Shown here piece by piece: positions 16,731 to 26,804 of a stretch of 64,000 nucleotides of DNA; the first letter of the stretch is position 1; every line of letters starts with the position of its first letter. The position numbers and the translations under genes are program-made. The notes beneath the pieces are model-generated. The model made no database searches. It was not told the origin of the DNA and saw only the letters and a list, made by a program, of their open reading frames with translations. Source of the DNA: Dietzia natronolimnaea (GTDB lineage: Bacteria; Actinomycetota; Actinomycetes; Mycobacteriales; Mycobacteriaceae); assembly GCF_039525805.1 (NCBI RefSeq), contig NZ_BAAAHZ010000009.1; one strand, 5' to 3'.

Positions 16731-17959
16731 ACGGCCGCTCCTCGCGAGCAGGCTCCCCGTCGGGCGCGCTGGCGTTCCCCGTGGTGGCCCTGCTCGGCGT
16801 CGTCCTCGTCTCGCTCAACCTCCGCACCGCGGTCACCTCCCTGAGCCCCCTGCTGGGGGTCATCGACGCCGAGATCGGCCTCGGTGCGGGGGGCATGGGA
16901 CTGCTCGGGATGGTGCCCACGGCGATGTTCGCCCTCTGGGGCGTCCTCACCCCGATCGTGCTGCGGCGGATGGGACTCGAACTGCTGACCGTGCTGGCGA
17001 TGACGGCGGCCGCGGCCGGCCAGGTCCTCCGTGCCCTCGCCCACGACCCGTGGGTGATGGGGGTGGGATCCCTCGTCGCGCTGGCCGGGATGGGCATCGG
17101 CAACGTGGTGGCCCCGCCGCTGGTCAAGAAGTACTTCCCCCGGCACGTCGCGGCCGTGAGCATGGCGTACATCACCGGACTCCAGCTCGGTACGGTCGTG
17201 CCGGCGCTGGTGGCGGTCCCCGTGGAGGAGGCCGCCGGGTGGCGGGTCTCCATAGGGTGGTGGGCCGTTCTCGCGATGGTCGCGGCGGTGCCCTGGGTCG
17301 TCGAGATCCTGCGGGGCGGGTCGGACACCGCCGGGCCCCCCGCCGTCGGTGCCGTCGGCGGGACCGGCCCGGCACAGCGGGTCCGGCCGTGGCGCTCGCC
17401 CGTCGGGCTCGCCCTCGCGTTGTTCTTCGGGACCAACTCCCTGTGCACCTACGCCTTCTTCACGTGGCTCCCGGCCGTGGCGGAGTCGATCGGGATGACG
17501 CGGGCCGAGGGGGGTCTCGCGCTGGCGGTGTACTCGGCCATCGGTCTCATCGCCGCCCTGGTCGTCCCCTGGGCGGCGGGCCGGTTCGAGGACCCGTACC
17601 CCGTCGTCGTCGTCTCGGTGGTCTGTTACCTGGCCGGCTTCGCCGGCCTGCTCTGGGCGCCCGGTGCCGCGCCGTGGGTGTGGATCTGCCTGCTCGGTGT
17701 CGGTCCCAGCACGTTTCCCCTCTGCCTGACGCTCATCAACCTCCGCACGCGGACCCAGGCCGGATCCGCCGCCCTCTCCGGGTTCTCGCAGGGCGTCGGC
17801 TACACGGCCGCGAGCCTCGGGCCCCTCGTCTTCGGTTTCCTCCTGTCGGGTCCGGGTCTCGGCGGGGGTCTGGCGTTCCTGACGGTGGTGCTCGCGGTGA
17901 TGTGCGTGGTCGGCCGGATCGCGTGTCGCCCCCGGATGCTCGAGGACACCCTGCGCTGA
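16727..17959 (+). CDS. MFS transporter, CynX/NimT family
   Basis: A 410-residue major facilitator protein with about 12 transmembrane helices. The N-terminal LVSLNLRTAVTSLSPLL is characteristic of the cyanate/2-nitroimidazole transporter family (CynX/NimT/YycB). A hydrophilic loop near residues 200-225 separates the halves. The substrate cannot be read from sequence. GTG 16727 overlaps the previous stop. Confidence 0.9.
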   Translation: MNGRSSRAGSPSGALAFPVVALLGVVLVSLNLRTAVTSLSPLLGVIDAEIGLGAGGMGLLGMVPTAMFALWGVLTPIVLRRMGLELLTVLAMTAAAAGQVLRALAHDPWVMGVGSLVALAGMGIGNVVAPPLVKKYFPRHVAAVSMAYITGLQLGTVVPALVAVPVEEAAGWRVSIGWWAVLAMVAAVPWVVEILRGGSDTAGPPAVGAVGGTGPAQRVRPWRSPVGLALALFFGTNSLCTYAFFTWLPAVAESIGMTRAEGGLALAVYSAIGLIAALVVPWAAGRFEDPYPVVVVSVVCYLAGFAGLLWAPGAAPWVWICLLGVGPSTFPLCLTLINLRTRTQAGSAALSGFSQGVGYTAASLGPLVFGFLLSGPGLGGGLAFLTVVLAVMCVVGRIACRPRMLEDTLR

Positions 17960-18026
17960 CGCCGCCGGCGCGCCTGGCCGGATCTCCGGCCGCGGCACTG
18001 TCGTAGTGGTGTGGTCTCATCGAGCA

Positions 18027-21000
18027 GTGACGAAGTCCGCAGCACCGACCGCCGGAGCGCCGCACTCCTCCCGCACCGTGGAGGTCGCGCCGCTCCGCCG
18101 GTGGCCGCCCGAGCTCGGTGACCTGATCGGACGGGACTGGGGTCCCCGCGCGGTCGGCCGCCAGGACCGCTGGGTCGTGCGTGGCGGGCCCGGGAGTGGG
18201 AAGACCTCGCTCGTCGTGGACGTGGTCCGCGCCGCGGTGACGGGCGGCGTGGGGATGGACGGTGTCCTGGTCCTCACCGGATCCGCGACCGCGGGGTCCG
18301 CACTACTCGGGGAGGTCACCCGTGGACTCCCGCCGGAGGCCGTCGTCAGCACGGATGCGCCGGTCCGCACCGTCCATTCCCTGGCCCACGCCGTGGTCCG
18401 GCTGGCGGCCGCCCGCGTCGACGCCCCGCCGCCGCGGCTCCGGACGGGAGCGGAGCACGACGCCCTGATCCGGGAGACCCTGCTGGGCGAGGTCGCCGAC
18501 GGCGCGCCGCACTGGCCCGAGCAACTCCGGCCCGCGTTGGCCACCGTCGGTTTCGCGCGCGAGCTCCGTGACCTCCTGTTGCGCTCACTGGAGCGGGGGA
18601 TCGGCCCCCGTGAGCTCGCGCGGCTGGGCCGGTCGGCGGGTAGACCCGCGTGGGTCGCCGCGGCCGGCTTCTTCCGCCGTCACGAGGAGCAGATGGCCCT
18701 GCGCTCGGGACTACGGGGTGGGGAGTCCGACGTCCCCGAGGCCCTCAACGCCGCCGAGCTCGTGGGTGCGGCGCTGGACGCGCTGACCGCGGATCCACAG
18801 CTCAGGGAGTCGTTCCGCTCCCGCCGACTGGTGGTGGTCGACGACGCGCACCACCTCGACCCGCTCGCGGCGGAATTCGTGGCCGCGGTCGGTGGGGGCG
18901 CGGAGCTCCTGCTGGTCGTCGAGGACGGGGACCAGTCCGTGTTCCGTTTCCGCGGCGCGGACGGCGGTCTCGCCCGCGCGGTCGTGGACCAGGGCGGCCG
19001 GGCGGTGGACCTGCAGGCGGGGCACCGGATGGACCCCGCGGTCGCGGCGGTGGCGGCACGGATCGGCTCCCGCCTGCCCGGGGCGGCCCGTCACCGGCCC
19101 CGTGAGGTCGCGGGCGGCCCGGGAGCCGGCGGGACCGGCGGGGAGGGCTCGGTGACGGTCACCGTCGCCCGGTCGGCCGCCGCGGAGGCCGCCGTGGTCG
19201 CGGACTTCCTGCGCAGACGCCACGTGCTCGACGGTGTCGACTACGGGGAGATGGCGGTCGTCAGCAGGTCACTGCCCGCGGTCGTCGACACCCTGCTGCC
19301 CGCCCTCGACGCGGCCGGCGTCCCGGTGGTCGACGCGGGCGCCGAGCTGCCCCCGGCGCACGACCCCGTGGTGGCGGCGCTCCTCCTGCTGATGAGGTCG
19401 GCGCTGCAGGGGGCCGACGGGACGGATGCCGAGCGCATCCTCGCCCTGCTGTCCGGACCGATCGGACGTGCCGACGCCGTCGCGATGCGTCGGCTGCGGC
19501 GTGGGATCCGCCGCTCCGGGATCGGTGGATCCGAGCCGAGCGCCCAGACGCTGCGCACCCTCGTCCTGGCGGAGGGGGACCCGGCGCCGTCCGGTCTCAC
19601 CGCGGTCGAGCTCGCGCCTGTCACCCGGATCCGGCACGCCCGGACCGCGGTGCTCGAGTCGCTCCGAGCGGGAGCGGCGGTCGAGGAGGTGCTCTGGGCG
19701 GCGTGGTCGGCCTCGAGGATGGAGCGGCGGCTCGTCCGGCAGGCCGTGGCCGCGGACCCGTGGTCCCGCTCGGCGGACCGGTCCCTGGACGCGGTGGTGT
19801 CCCTGTTCGATCACGCGGCGGACTACGTGGACCGCGTCCCCGGGGGGTCCGTCGCGCTCTTCTGCGAGGTGGTGTCGAGGGAGGACCTCCCCGCCCCCCG
19901 ACGGACGGACACCCGCGCCCGGGGCGGGGCCGTGAGCGTGCTGTCCGCCCACGCCGCCGTGGGTCGGCAATGGCGCTCGGTGGTCGTGTGCGGGGTCCAG
20001 GACGGGCGCTGGCCGGCGCCCCGCCGGCGGTCGGGTCTGCTCGGGGTCGACGAGCTCGTGGACCTGACGGAGGTGGCCGGCGACGGACCACTGCCGTCGG
20101 AGTCCGAGCGGACCGTGTCCTCCGCCGCGGCCCGCGCGGCCGAGGAACGGCGGTTGTTCTACGTGGCCTGCTCCCGTGCACGGAGCCACCTGCTCGTGAC
20201 CGCCGTCGAATCCCCGGAGGAGGGTGACGTCGCCCCGTCGCGGTTCGTCGACGAGATCTCGGACCTCTCCACGACCGGCGGCGACGCGAGCGGTGCGGAC
20301 GGGTTGCGCCCCGGCGCCGAGGCGGCCGCCGCCGCCCGCTACGCCCCGACGGTGTTCACGCTGCAGCACCTGGCCGTCGATCTCCGGGCCGCGCTGCTCG
20401 ATCCGTCCACGGGCCCGGCGGACGCCACCCACGCCGCGGGTCTCCTGGCAGGGCTCCGGGACGCCGGGGTCGCCGAGGCGGACCCCGGGGCCTGGTACGG
20501 CTCGGGCGGGCCGTCCACCGCGGCGCCCCCCTTCCCCGTGGCGCCGGGGGAGCCGGTGATCGTGCTGTCTCCGTCGGGGTTCGGAGCGCTCGAGGAATGT
20601 CCGCTCCGGTGGTTCCTGCAGAAGGTCAGGGGTGATTCCGCCGATCCGGGTTCGGAGGCGGCGCTCATCCGTGGTTCGGCGGTCCACGCGCTCACCCAGG
20701 CGGTGGAGGGGGGGATCGGCGAGGACGCACTCCGGGCGGCGGTACACCGCCGGGCCGAGGCGCTCACGCGTGCCCGCGGCTGGTTCGCCGAGAGGGGTGC
20801 GGAATCGATGGTGGGCATGGCCGAGACGTTCCGGCGGTGGCGGACCGAGACCCGGGGCGAGTACACGACCGCCGGGGTGGAGGAGGCGTTCGCCTTCGAC
20901 GTCCGGGGTGGGGTGCGGATCCGCGGGCGGATCGATCGACTCGAGGCCACCCGCGCCGGCGAGGTGGTCCCCGTGGACATCAAGACCTCACCCGGCGCCG

Positions 21001-21326
21001 TGTCCAAGGCGGTGGCCGCGACACATCCCCAGCTCGCCCTGTACCAGCTGGCGGTGTCGGAGGGCGCTGTCGAGTCCGCCGCGGGTCGTGCGCCGGGGGG
21101 AGGGCTCCTGGTGTACCTCGGGGGCCGGGAGGGCCGCATGCCCACGGAGCGAGTCCAGGATCCGCTCGGCAGCGAGGGCGCGGAGGCCCTGACCGAGCGC
21201 GTGGTCGAGGCCGGTCGTGCGACGGTGGGGCCGGACTACACGGCCCGTGTGGGACGGTGGTGCGACCACTGCGGCGTCCGTTCCAGCTGCCCCGCCCAAC
21301 CCGAGGGTCGGCAGGTGAGCGGGTGA
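18027..21326 (+). CDS. adnA: AdnA subunit of the AdnAB helicase-nuclease
   Basis: About 1099 residues. AdnA pairs with AdnB to resect double-strand breaks for RecA-dependent repair in mycobacteria, replacing RecBCD. An N-terminal UvrD-like motor has the Walker A GGPGSGKTSLV. The C-terminal RecB-like nuclease has VDIKTSPG, matching the DxK catalytic motif. Iron-sulfur ligands are the cysteine in LEECPLRW and the last three in CDHCGVRSSCPAQP. No ribosome site is seen, so GTG 18006 and GTG 18009 remain possible starts. It corresponds to Rv3202c. Confidence 0.93.
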   Translation: MTKSAAPTAGAPHSSRTVEVAPLRRWPPELGDLIGRDWGPRAVGRQDRWVVRGGPGSGKTSLVVDVVRAAVTGGVGMDGVLVLTGSATAGSALLGEVTRGLPPEAVVSTDAPVRTVHSLAHAVVRLAAARVDAPPPRLRTGAEHDALIRETLLGEVADGAPHWPEQLRPALATVGFARELRDLLLRSLERGIGPRELARLGRSAGRPAWVAAAGFFRRHEEQMALRSGLRGGESDVPEALNAAELVGAALDALTADPQLRESFRSRRLVVVDDAHHLDPLAAEFVAAVGGGAELLLVVEDGDQSVFRFRGADGGLARAVVDQGGRAVDLQAGHRMDPAVAAVAARIGSRLPGAARHRPREVAGGPGAGGTGGEGSVTVTVARSAAAEAAVVADFLRRRHVLDGVDYGEMAVVSRSLPAVVDTLLPALDAAGVPVVDAGAELPPAHDPVVAALLLLMRSALQGADGTDAERILALLSGPIGRADAVAMRRLRRGIRRSGIGGSEPSAQTLRTLVLAEGDPAPSGLTAVELAPVTRIRHARTAVLESLRAGAAVEEVLWAAWSASRMERRLVRQAVAADPWSRSADRSLDAVVSLFDHAADYVDRVPGGSVALFCEVVSREDLPAPRRTDTRARGGAVSVLSAHAAVGRQWRSVVVCGVQDGRWPAPRRRSGLLGVDELVDLTEVAGDGPLPSESERTVSSAAARAAEERRLFYVACSRARSHLLVTAVESPEEGDVAPSRFVDEISDLSTTGGDASGADGLRPGAEAAAAARYAPTVFTLQHLAVDLRAALLDPSTGPADATHAAGLLAGLRDAGVAEADPGAWYGSGGPSTAAPPFPVAPGEPVIVLSPSGFGALEECPLRWFLQKVRGDSADPGSEAALIRGSAVHALTQAVEGGIGEDALRAAVHRRAEALTRARGWFAERGAESMVGMAETFRRWRTETRGEYTTAGVEEAFAFDVRGGVRIRGRIDRLEATRAGEVVPVDIKTSPGAVSKAVAATHPQLALYQLAVSEGAVESAAGRAPGGGLLVYLGGREGRMPTERVQDPLGSEGAEALTERVVEAGRATVGPDYTARVGRWCDHCGVRSSCPAQPEGRQVSG

Positions 21327-24300
21327 CCTCGTCGACAGGACCCCACGACATCGCTGACGCACTCGGTGTCCACCGTCCGACCCCGGAACAGGCCGCGGTG
21401 ATCGCCGGCCCCACGGAGCCGACACTCGTCCTGGCCGGCGCCGGCGCGGGCAAGACAGAGACCATGGCCGCCCGCGTGGTGTGGCTGGTGGCCAACGGTC
21501 ACGCGCGCCCGTCGGAGATCCTGGGGCTCACCTTCACGCGCAAGGCCGCCCAGCAGCTGTCCAGGAGGATCCGGCGACGGCTCGAGGCGCTCGCCGCGAG
21601 CCCGCTGTGCACCGGCCCCGGGGCGGATCCCCGGATCGCGGAGTCGATACGCACGGAGGATCCGCAGATCTCGACCTATCACGCGTTCGCGGGCACACTC
21701 CTCGGGTCCTACGGCCTGCTCGTCCCGGTCGAACCGGACTCCCGCCTGCTCACGCCCACGGCGGCGTTCCAGCTCGCGTACGACGTCGTCTCGCGGTGGG
21801 AGTCCCCGCTCGCCACGGGGTCGTCCGCCGCGCAGGTGACCCGCGACGTCCTGACTCTGGCAGGGCAACTGTCCGAGCATCTCGTGAGCACCGACGACCT
21901 GCGCTCCCACCCCGATCTCCTCACCACCCTCGTCGCCACCCTGCCCGGCGGGCCCGGCCAGCGTGCGGCCCCGACCAGATGGCTCGACGAGGTCGCCACC
22001 GTCCAGGGGCACCGCGACGAGCTGGCCGATCTGGTCGACGCGGTCTCCGCCCGGATGCGCGAGGAGTCCGCGCTGGACCACGCCTCACAGATGGCGCTCG
22101 CCGCGACGGTGGCCCGCGACCATCCCCAGGTCGGCGCGGCCGAACGTCGGGCGTTCCGCGTCGTGCTGCTGGACGAGTACCAGGACACGGGCCACTCCCA
22201 GCGGGTCCTGCTGACCTCGTTGTTCGGCGGCGGCGCGGGCCCGGTCCCCGCGGTCACGGCGGTGGGGGACCCGATGCAGTCCATCTACGGGTGGCGGGGG
22301 GCCTCGGCCTCCAACCTCGACCGCTTCCGCGACGACTTCCCCCGCCCCGGAGGGCGGCGGTCCCACCTCCGCGAGCTCACCACCTCGTGGCGCAATCCCC
22401 CCGAGGTGCTCTCCCTGGCCAACCGGATCACCCTGCCGCTGCGGGACCGGCCGGGCTCCGTGCCGGTCCCACAGCTGCGCGCGCGCCCCGGGGCCCCTCC
22501 CGCGGACCTGAGGGTGGCGGTGCTGGACACGGCGGAGGCCGAGCGGGAGTGGCTGGCCGACTCGGTGGCGTCCCGGTACCGCTCGGCGGTGGCGGCCGGC
22601 CGTGTCCCCACCGCCGCCGTGCTGGTCCGCCGCAACGGCGACTCCGGTCTCATCGCCGAGGCGCTGGAGGCCCGAGGGCTGCCGGTGGAGGTCGTCGGGG
22701 TGGGCGGGCTGCTGGACGTCCCCGAGGTCGCGGACGTGGTCTCGCTGCTCACGGTGGTCGCCCGTCCCGGTGCCGGCGCACCACTCGTCCGTCTGCTCGG
22801 CGGCCCCCGGTTCGCCCTCGGGGCCGCCGACCTGGCCGCGTTGGCCAGACGGGCGGCCGTGCTCTCGCTCCGGCGTCCGGTCGGGGCGGCGGGGGCGCTG
22901 TCCTCCGTCGGGGAGCTCGAGGACGTCCTGGACGCCATCGCCCGGGGGGAGGAGACCGACGCGGCGGGACTCGCGGACGCGCTCGCCGATCCGGGCCCCG
23001 AGGGTGACTACAGCCCGGCCGGCCTCGCCCGGATCACCGAGCTCTCCCGCATCATCGCCGGGCTCAGGGCCCGGTCGTCCGCGCCCCCGGCCAGGCTCGT
23101 GGCCGCCGCGGAGCAGGCGTTGGGTCTGGATGCCGAGGTACGCCTGCGGGAGCGTGCGGGTGGGGGAGAGGCCCGCGAGCAACTCGACGAACTGCAGGAG
23201 GTGGCCGCGGGGTTCCGGGCCGACCGGGGTCCGGGGTTGGACGCTTTCCTTGCACACCTCGACCTGGCGCGCACCGTGGACGGCGGGCTCGCCCGGGGTG
23301 AGGTCGCCGCCACCCCGGGCCGGGTGCAGATCCTCACCGTGCACTCGGCCAAGGGGTTGGAGTGGGAGATCGTCGCCGTGCCCCACCTGTCGGTCGGGAT
23401 CTTCCCCTCCGACCGGGCGCCCCAGACCTCGATCCGGGCGGCCACCCACCTGCCGGAGGAGCTGCGCGGGGACCGGGAGGACGGGGACAACCCCGGCGGG
23501 GTGCCCGTGCCCCGGCTCGACGGGGTCGCGGACCGCAAGCTCCTGGAGGCCGCGCTCAGGTCTCACATCGACCGCGTCAAGAAGCGTTCGCTCGACGAGG
23601 ACCGACGCCTGTTCTACGTGGCCGTCACCCGAGCGGAACACACTCTGCTGCTCTCGGCCTCGCACTGGCACGGGAGCGGTTCCACCCCCCGGGGCTCGTC
23701 GGAGTTCCTCGACGAGGTACTCGAGTCGTGCCGCGGACCCGAGCCGCTGGGGGAGACGGACCACCTCGTCGTCACACCGTCGGCCACCAATCCGGCCACC
23801 GAGGCGGTGGTGGAGGCCACCTGGCCGCGTGCGGCGGGGGAGGACCGCACGTCCGCGGCCCGCGCGGTGGCGCTGGCCTCACCGGTGGACCCCGAGACCG
23901 ACCCTGTGCCCGATCACGGGTCCGCCCGGGGCTGGCACCTCATGGCGGCGCCGCTGCTCGCGGATGCGCGCCGGGCCGCCGAGCAGCGTGACGCCGTGGT
24001 CCTGCCGCGGCGGCTGACCGCGGGTGAGGTGGTGGCCATGGCGACCGATCCCGACGCGTTCACCGATCGCCTCCGCCGACCGGTGCCGTTCCGGCCCGAC
24101 CGCTTCGCCCGTCGCGGAACGCGGTTCCACCTGTGGCTGGAACACCGCTTCGGGGCCACCCACCTGCTGGACATCGACGATCTCCCCGGCGCCGGGGACC
24201 ATGGTGCGGTCGACGGTGTGTCGGAGTCGGACCTCACGGCGTTGCAGCAGGCCTTCGAATCGTCGCGATGGGCCCGACAGACACCCGAGGCGGTGGAGGT

Positions 24301-24649
24301 GCCGTTCGAGGTCGGACTCGGGGAGCATCTGCTGCGTGGCCGCATGGACGCGGTGTTCGCGGACGGGGACGACTGGATCGTCGTCGACTGGAAGACCGGG
24401 CGGGTCCCGGGCCCCGGGGAGATGCCCGCGGTCTCGCTCCAGTTGGCGGTCTACCGCTACGCGTGGGCGAGAGTCGTCTCCGCCAGGCTCGGACGACCGG
24501 TCGAACTCCACAGGGTCCGGGCCGCCTTCCACTACGTCCGGGCCGGCAGGACCGTCGAACCGGCCGATCTCCCCGACGCGGAGGAGCTGCTCCGACTCCT
24601 CTCCACCGGAGCGGGGAGAGGCCGGTTGTTGTCCGACGGTGACCGATAG
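21323..24649 (+). CDS. adnB: AdnB subunit of the AdnAB helicase-nuclease
   Basis: A 1108-residue partner of AdnA (Rv3201c is 1101). The N-terminal UvrD/PcrA-like motor has GAGAGKTETMAARV, the Walker B LLDEYQDTG, GDPMQSIYGWRGA and the late motif VAVTRAEHTLLL. The C-terminal nuclease has VDWKTGRVPG with the catalytic D-x-K. GTG 21323 overlaps the adnA stop (GTGA), giving tight coupling for a 1:1 complex. Confidence 0.95.
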   Translation: MTSSTGPHDIADALGVHRPTPEQAAVIAGPTEPTLVLAGAGAGKTETMAARVVWLVANGHARPSEILGLTFTRKAAQQLSRRIRRRLEALAASPLCTGPGADPRIAESIRTEDPQISTYHAFAGTLLGSYGLLVPVEPDSRLLTPTAAFQLAYDVVSRWESPLATGSSAAQVTRDVLTLAGQLSEHLVSTDDLRSHPDLLTTLVATLPGGPGQRAAPTRWLDEVATVQGHRDELADLVDAVSARMREESALDHASQMALAATVARDHPQVGAAERRAFRVVLLDEYQDTGHSQRVLLTSLFGGGAGPVPAVTAVGDPMQSIYGWRGASASNLDRFRDDFPRPGGRRSHLRELTTSWRNPPEVLSLANRITLPLRDRPGSVPVPQLRARPGAPPADLRVAVLDTAEAEREWLADSVASRYRSAVAAGRVPTAAVLVRRNGDSGLIAEALEARGLPVEVVGVGGLLDVPEVADVVSLLTVVARPGAGAPLVRLLGGPRFALGAADLAALARRAAVLSLRRPVGAAGALSSVGELEDVLDAIARGEETDAAGLADALADPGPEGDYSPAGLARITELSRIIAGLRARSSAPPARLVAAAEQALGLDAEVRLRERAGGGEAREQLDELQEVAAGFRADRGPGLDAFLAHLDLARTVDGGLARGEVAATPGRVQILTVHSAKGLEWEIVAVPHLSVGIFPSDRAPQTSIRAATHLPEELRGDREDGDNPGGVPVPRLDGVADRKLLEAALRSHIDRVKKRSLDEDRRLFYVAVTRAEHTLLLSASHWHGSGSTPRGSSEFLDEVLESCRGPEPLGETDHLVVTPSATNPATEAVVEATWPRAAGEDRTSAARAVALASPVDPETDPVPDHGSARGWHLMAAPLLADARRAAEQRDAVVLPRRLTAGEVVAMATDPDAFTDRLRRPVPFRPDRFARRGTRFHLWLEHRFGATHLLDIDDLPGAGDHGAVDGVSESDLTALQQAFESSRWARQTPEAVEVPFEVGLGEHLLRGRMDAVFADGDDWIVVDWKTGRVPGPGEMPAVSLQLAVYRYAWARVVSARLGRPVELHRVRAAFHYVRAGRTVEPADLPDAEELLRLLSTGAGRGRLLSDGDR

Positions 24650-24711
24650 GCCACGATGGTCCCGGTGACCCCGATGATCGACGGCGGTCCCGTCCCGGAA
24701 CGGAGCTGCCG

Positions 24712-25791
24712 ATGGTGAGGAAGCGCGCACTCGCGTCCCGTGTCCGCAGCAGCGACCCCTTGGACGAGAGCCCCGACCACATCCTCGTGGGCGTGGTGAG
24801 CATCCCCGCGAACGCCGAGAGCCCGTGGCGGCTCATCGGCAAGCGCGTCCTGATGGCCGTGCTCACGCTGGCCCTGGCGGCCCTCGTGGTGTATCTCGAT
24901 CAGGAGGGGTATGAAGGCGGCGGTGGGGCCGACGGCCGGATCACGGTCGTCGACGCCTTCTACTACGCCACCGTCTCCCTCTCGACCACGGGTTACGGGG
25001 ACATCTCCCCGATCACCCAGCAGGCGCGGCTGCTGAACGCCATTCTGATCACGCCGCTGCGCGTGCTCTTCCTGATCCTGCTCGTCGGTACCACCCTGTC
25101 GGTGCTCACCGAGCAGTCCCGTCAGGCCCTCAGGATCCAGCGTTGGAGGAACCTCGTGCGTAACCACACCGTCGTCGTCGGCTACGGCACCAAGGGAAGG
25201 TCGGCCGTCGCGGCGATGCTCGCCGACGAGATCGCCCCCGACGACATCGTCGTGGTCGACACCGACCCCCAGGCGCTGAGGTCCGCGGCCGCCCGCGGAC
25301 TGGTCACCGTCCAGGGCTCGGCCACCCGGTCGGACGTCCTCAAGCTCGCGGGCGTCACCCGCGCCGCGGCCGTGGTGGTGGCGACCAACTCCGACGACAC
25401 CGCGGTGCTGGTCACGCTGACCGCGCGCGAGCTGGCGCCCAACGCCAAGATCGTCGCCACCGTTCGTGAGTCGGACAACAAGCATCTGCTGAAGCAGTCG
25501 GGCGCGGACTCCGTGGTGGTCTCCGCCGAGACGGCCGGGCGCCTGCTCGGCCTGGCGACCATCACCCCGACCGTCGTGGGGATGATGGAGGACCTGCTGA
25601 CCCCCGACGAGGGGTTCTCCATCGCCGAACGGCGCGTGGAGGAGTCCGAGGTCGGCGGCTCGCCGCGCCATCTGGCCGAGCTCGTCCTGGGAGTGGTCCG
25701 CAAGGGTCAGCTGATCAAGGTCAACGAACCCGAGGCGGACGCCCTGGAGACCGGGGACCGCCTGCTCTACATCAAGATGGTCTCGGGCTGA
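24712..25791 (+). CDS. Potassium channel with RCK domain (Rv3200c-like)
   Basis: A 359-residue two-helix potassium channel subunit. The pore loop carries the selectivity filter TTGYGD (about residues 94-99) between helices near 45-62 and 105-128. A cytoplasmic TrkA-N/RCK domain follows with a Rossmann motif VVVGYGTKGRSAV, and a TrkA-C part to the end. GGAG precedes the ATG. The gene is syntenic with Rv3200c, between adnB and nudC. Confidence 0.93.
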   Translation: MVRKRALASRVRSSDPLDESPDHILVGVVSIPANAESPWRLIGKRVLMAVLTLALAALVVYLDQEGYEGGGGADGRITVVDAFYYATVSLSTTGYGDISPITQQARLLNAILITPLRVLFLILLVGTTLSVLTEQSRQALRIQRWRNLVRNHTVVVGYGTKGRSAVAAMLADEIAPDDIVVVDTDPQALRSAAARGLVTVQGSATRSDVLKLAGVTRAAAVVVATNSDDTAVLVTLTARELAPNAKIVATVRESDNKHLLKQSGADSVVVSAETAGRLLGLATITPTVVGMMEDLLTPDEGFSIAERRVEESEVGGSPRHLAELVLGVVRKGQLIKVNEPEADALETGDRLLYIKMVSG

Positions 25792-25889
25792 GACCAGGGC
25801 CGGCGACGCGGGCGGTCCGGGTGGCCGCGGCGTCCGCCGGGCTGGCACGCTGACCGCTCCCCCAAGATCTGCGAGAAGGAACCCCGACC

Positions 25890-26804
25890 ATGCCGCTGGA
25901 CTTCAGCCTCGACTCCGACCCCGTGCTGTCCGTCGCCGCGCCCGACCGGGCCGCGCCGCTCAGGCAGGACGTCGACGGTCTGTCGCGGGGATGGGCCACC
26001 GCGCGGGTGCTGCGGGTCGACCGCCGCAACCGGTTCGCCACGGACCCGGCGGCCGGGGGCCGTCGACGCATCCGGTTGGAACCCGCGTCGGACCACGCCG
26101 AGGAGCTGCCGGAGACCGCGGTGTTCCTCGGGCGTACGGACGAGGGGCGCCACATCTGGGCGCTGCCCGTGGAGGAGCTGCCCGATGACCCGGCGGTGGC
26201 GTCACTCCGGGTGACCGGAGCGGACCTGGTCGAGGGCGACGGCTCACTGGCCTCGCAGGCCCTCGCCCTGCTCGGCTGGCACCGGGACACCGTGCGGGGC
26301 CGGGAACCGCAGCACCATCCGCGCCGCGTGGACGCGGGCTGGGCCATCGAGGACCCGTTCCACGGAGGACCCGAGTACCCACGCACGGACCCGGCCGTGA
26401 TCTGCCTGGTCCACGACGGTGGGCGCCGGGTGCTCCTGGCACGTCAACCGGTCTGGCCGGCCGGGATGTACTCCCACGTCGCCGGATTCGTGGAGGCGGG
26501 GGAGTCCCTGGAGGGCTGTGTCCGGCGCGAGGTGAAGGAGGAGGTCGGCGTGGAGGTCGACCGGGTCCGCTACCTCGGCAGCCAACCCTGGCCGTTCCCC
26601 CGCTCACTGATGGTGGGTTTCCACGCGGTCGGGGACCCGGACGCGCCGATCGTGCTCGAGGACGAGGAGATCAGTGAGGCCGCCTGGTTCGACGTCGACG
26701 AGGTCCGCGCCGCGCTCGACGGCCGGGGCGACCTCATGGTGGCCCCACCGGTATCGATCGCCCACGTGATGCTCCGGTCGTGGGTCGCCGCGGTGGACCG
26801 TTAG
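25890..26804 (+). CDS. nudC: NADH/NAD pyrophosphatase NudC
   Basis: A 304-residue Nudix hydrolase that cleaves NAD(H), and in other bacteria removes NAD caps from RNA. The Nudix box runs from GFVEAGE to RREVKEEVGV. The NudC signature SQPWPFPRSLM is intact. The zinc-ribbon cysteines of the E. coli enzyme are absent, as in M. tuberculosis. GAAGGAA precedes the ATG. Its stop overlaps the stop of the convergent mycoredoxin gene. Confidence 0.93.
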   Translation: MPLDFSLDSDPVLSVAAPDRAAPLRQDVDGLSRGWATARVLRVDRRNRFATDPAAGGRRRIRLEPASDHAEELPETAVFLGRTDEGRHIWALPVEELPDDPAVASLRVTGADLVEGDGSLASQALALLGWHRDTVRGREPQHHPRRVDAGWAIEDPFHGGPEYPRTDPAVICLVHDGGRRVLLARQPVWPAGMYSHVAGFVEAGESLEGCVRREVKEEVGVEVDRVRYLGSQPWPFPRSLMVGFHAVGDPDAPIVLEDEEISEAAWFDVDEVRAALDGRGDLMVAPPVSIAHVMLRSWVAAVDR

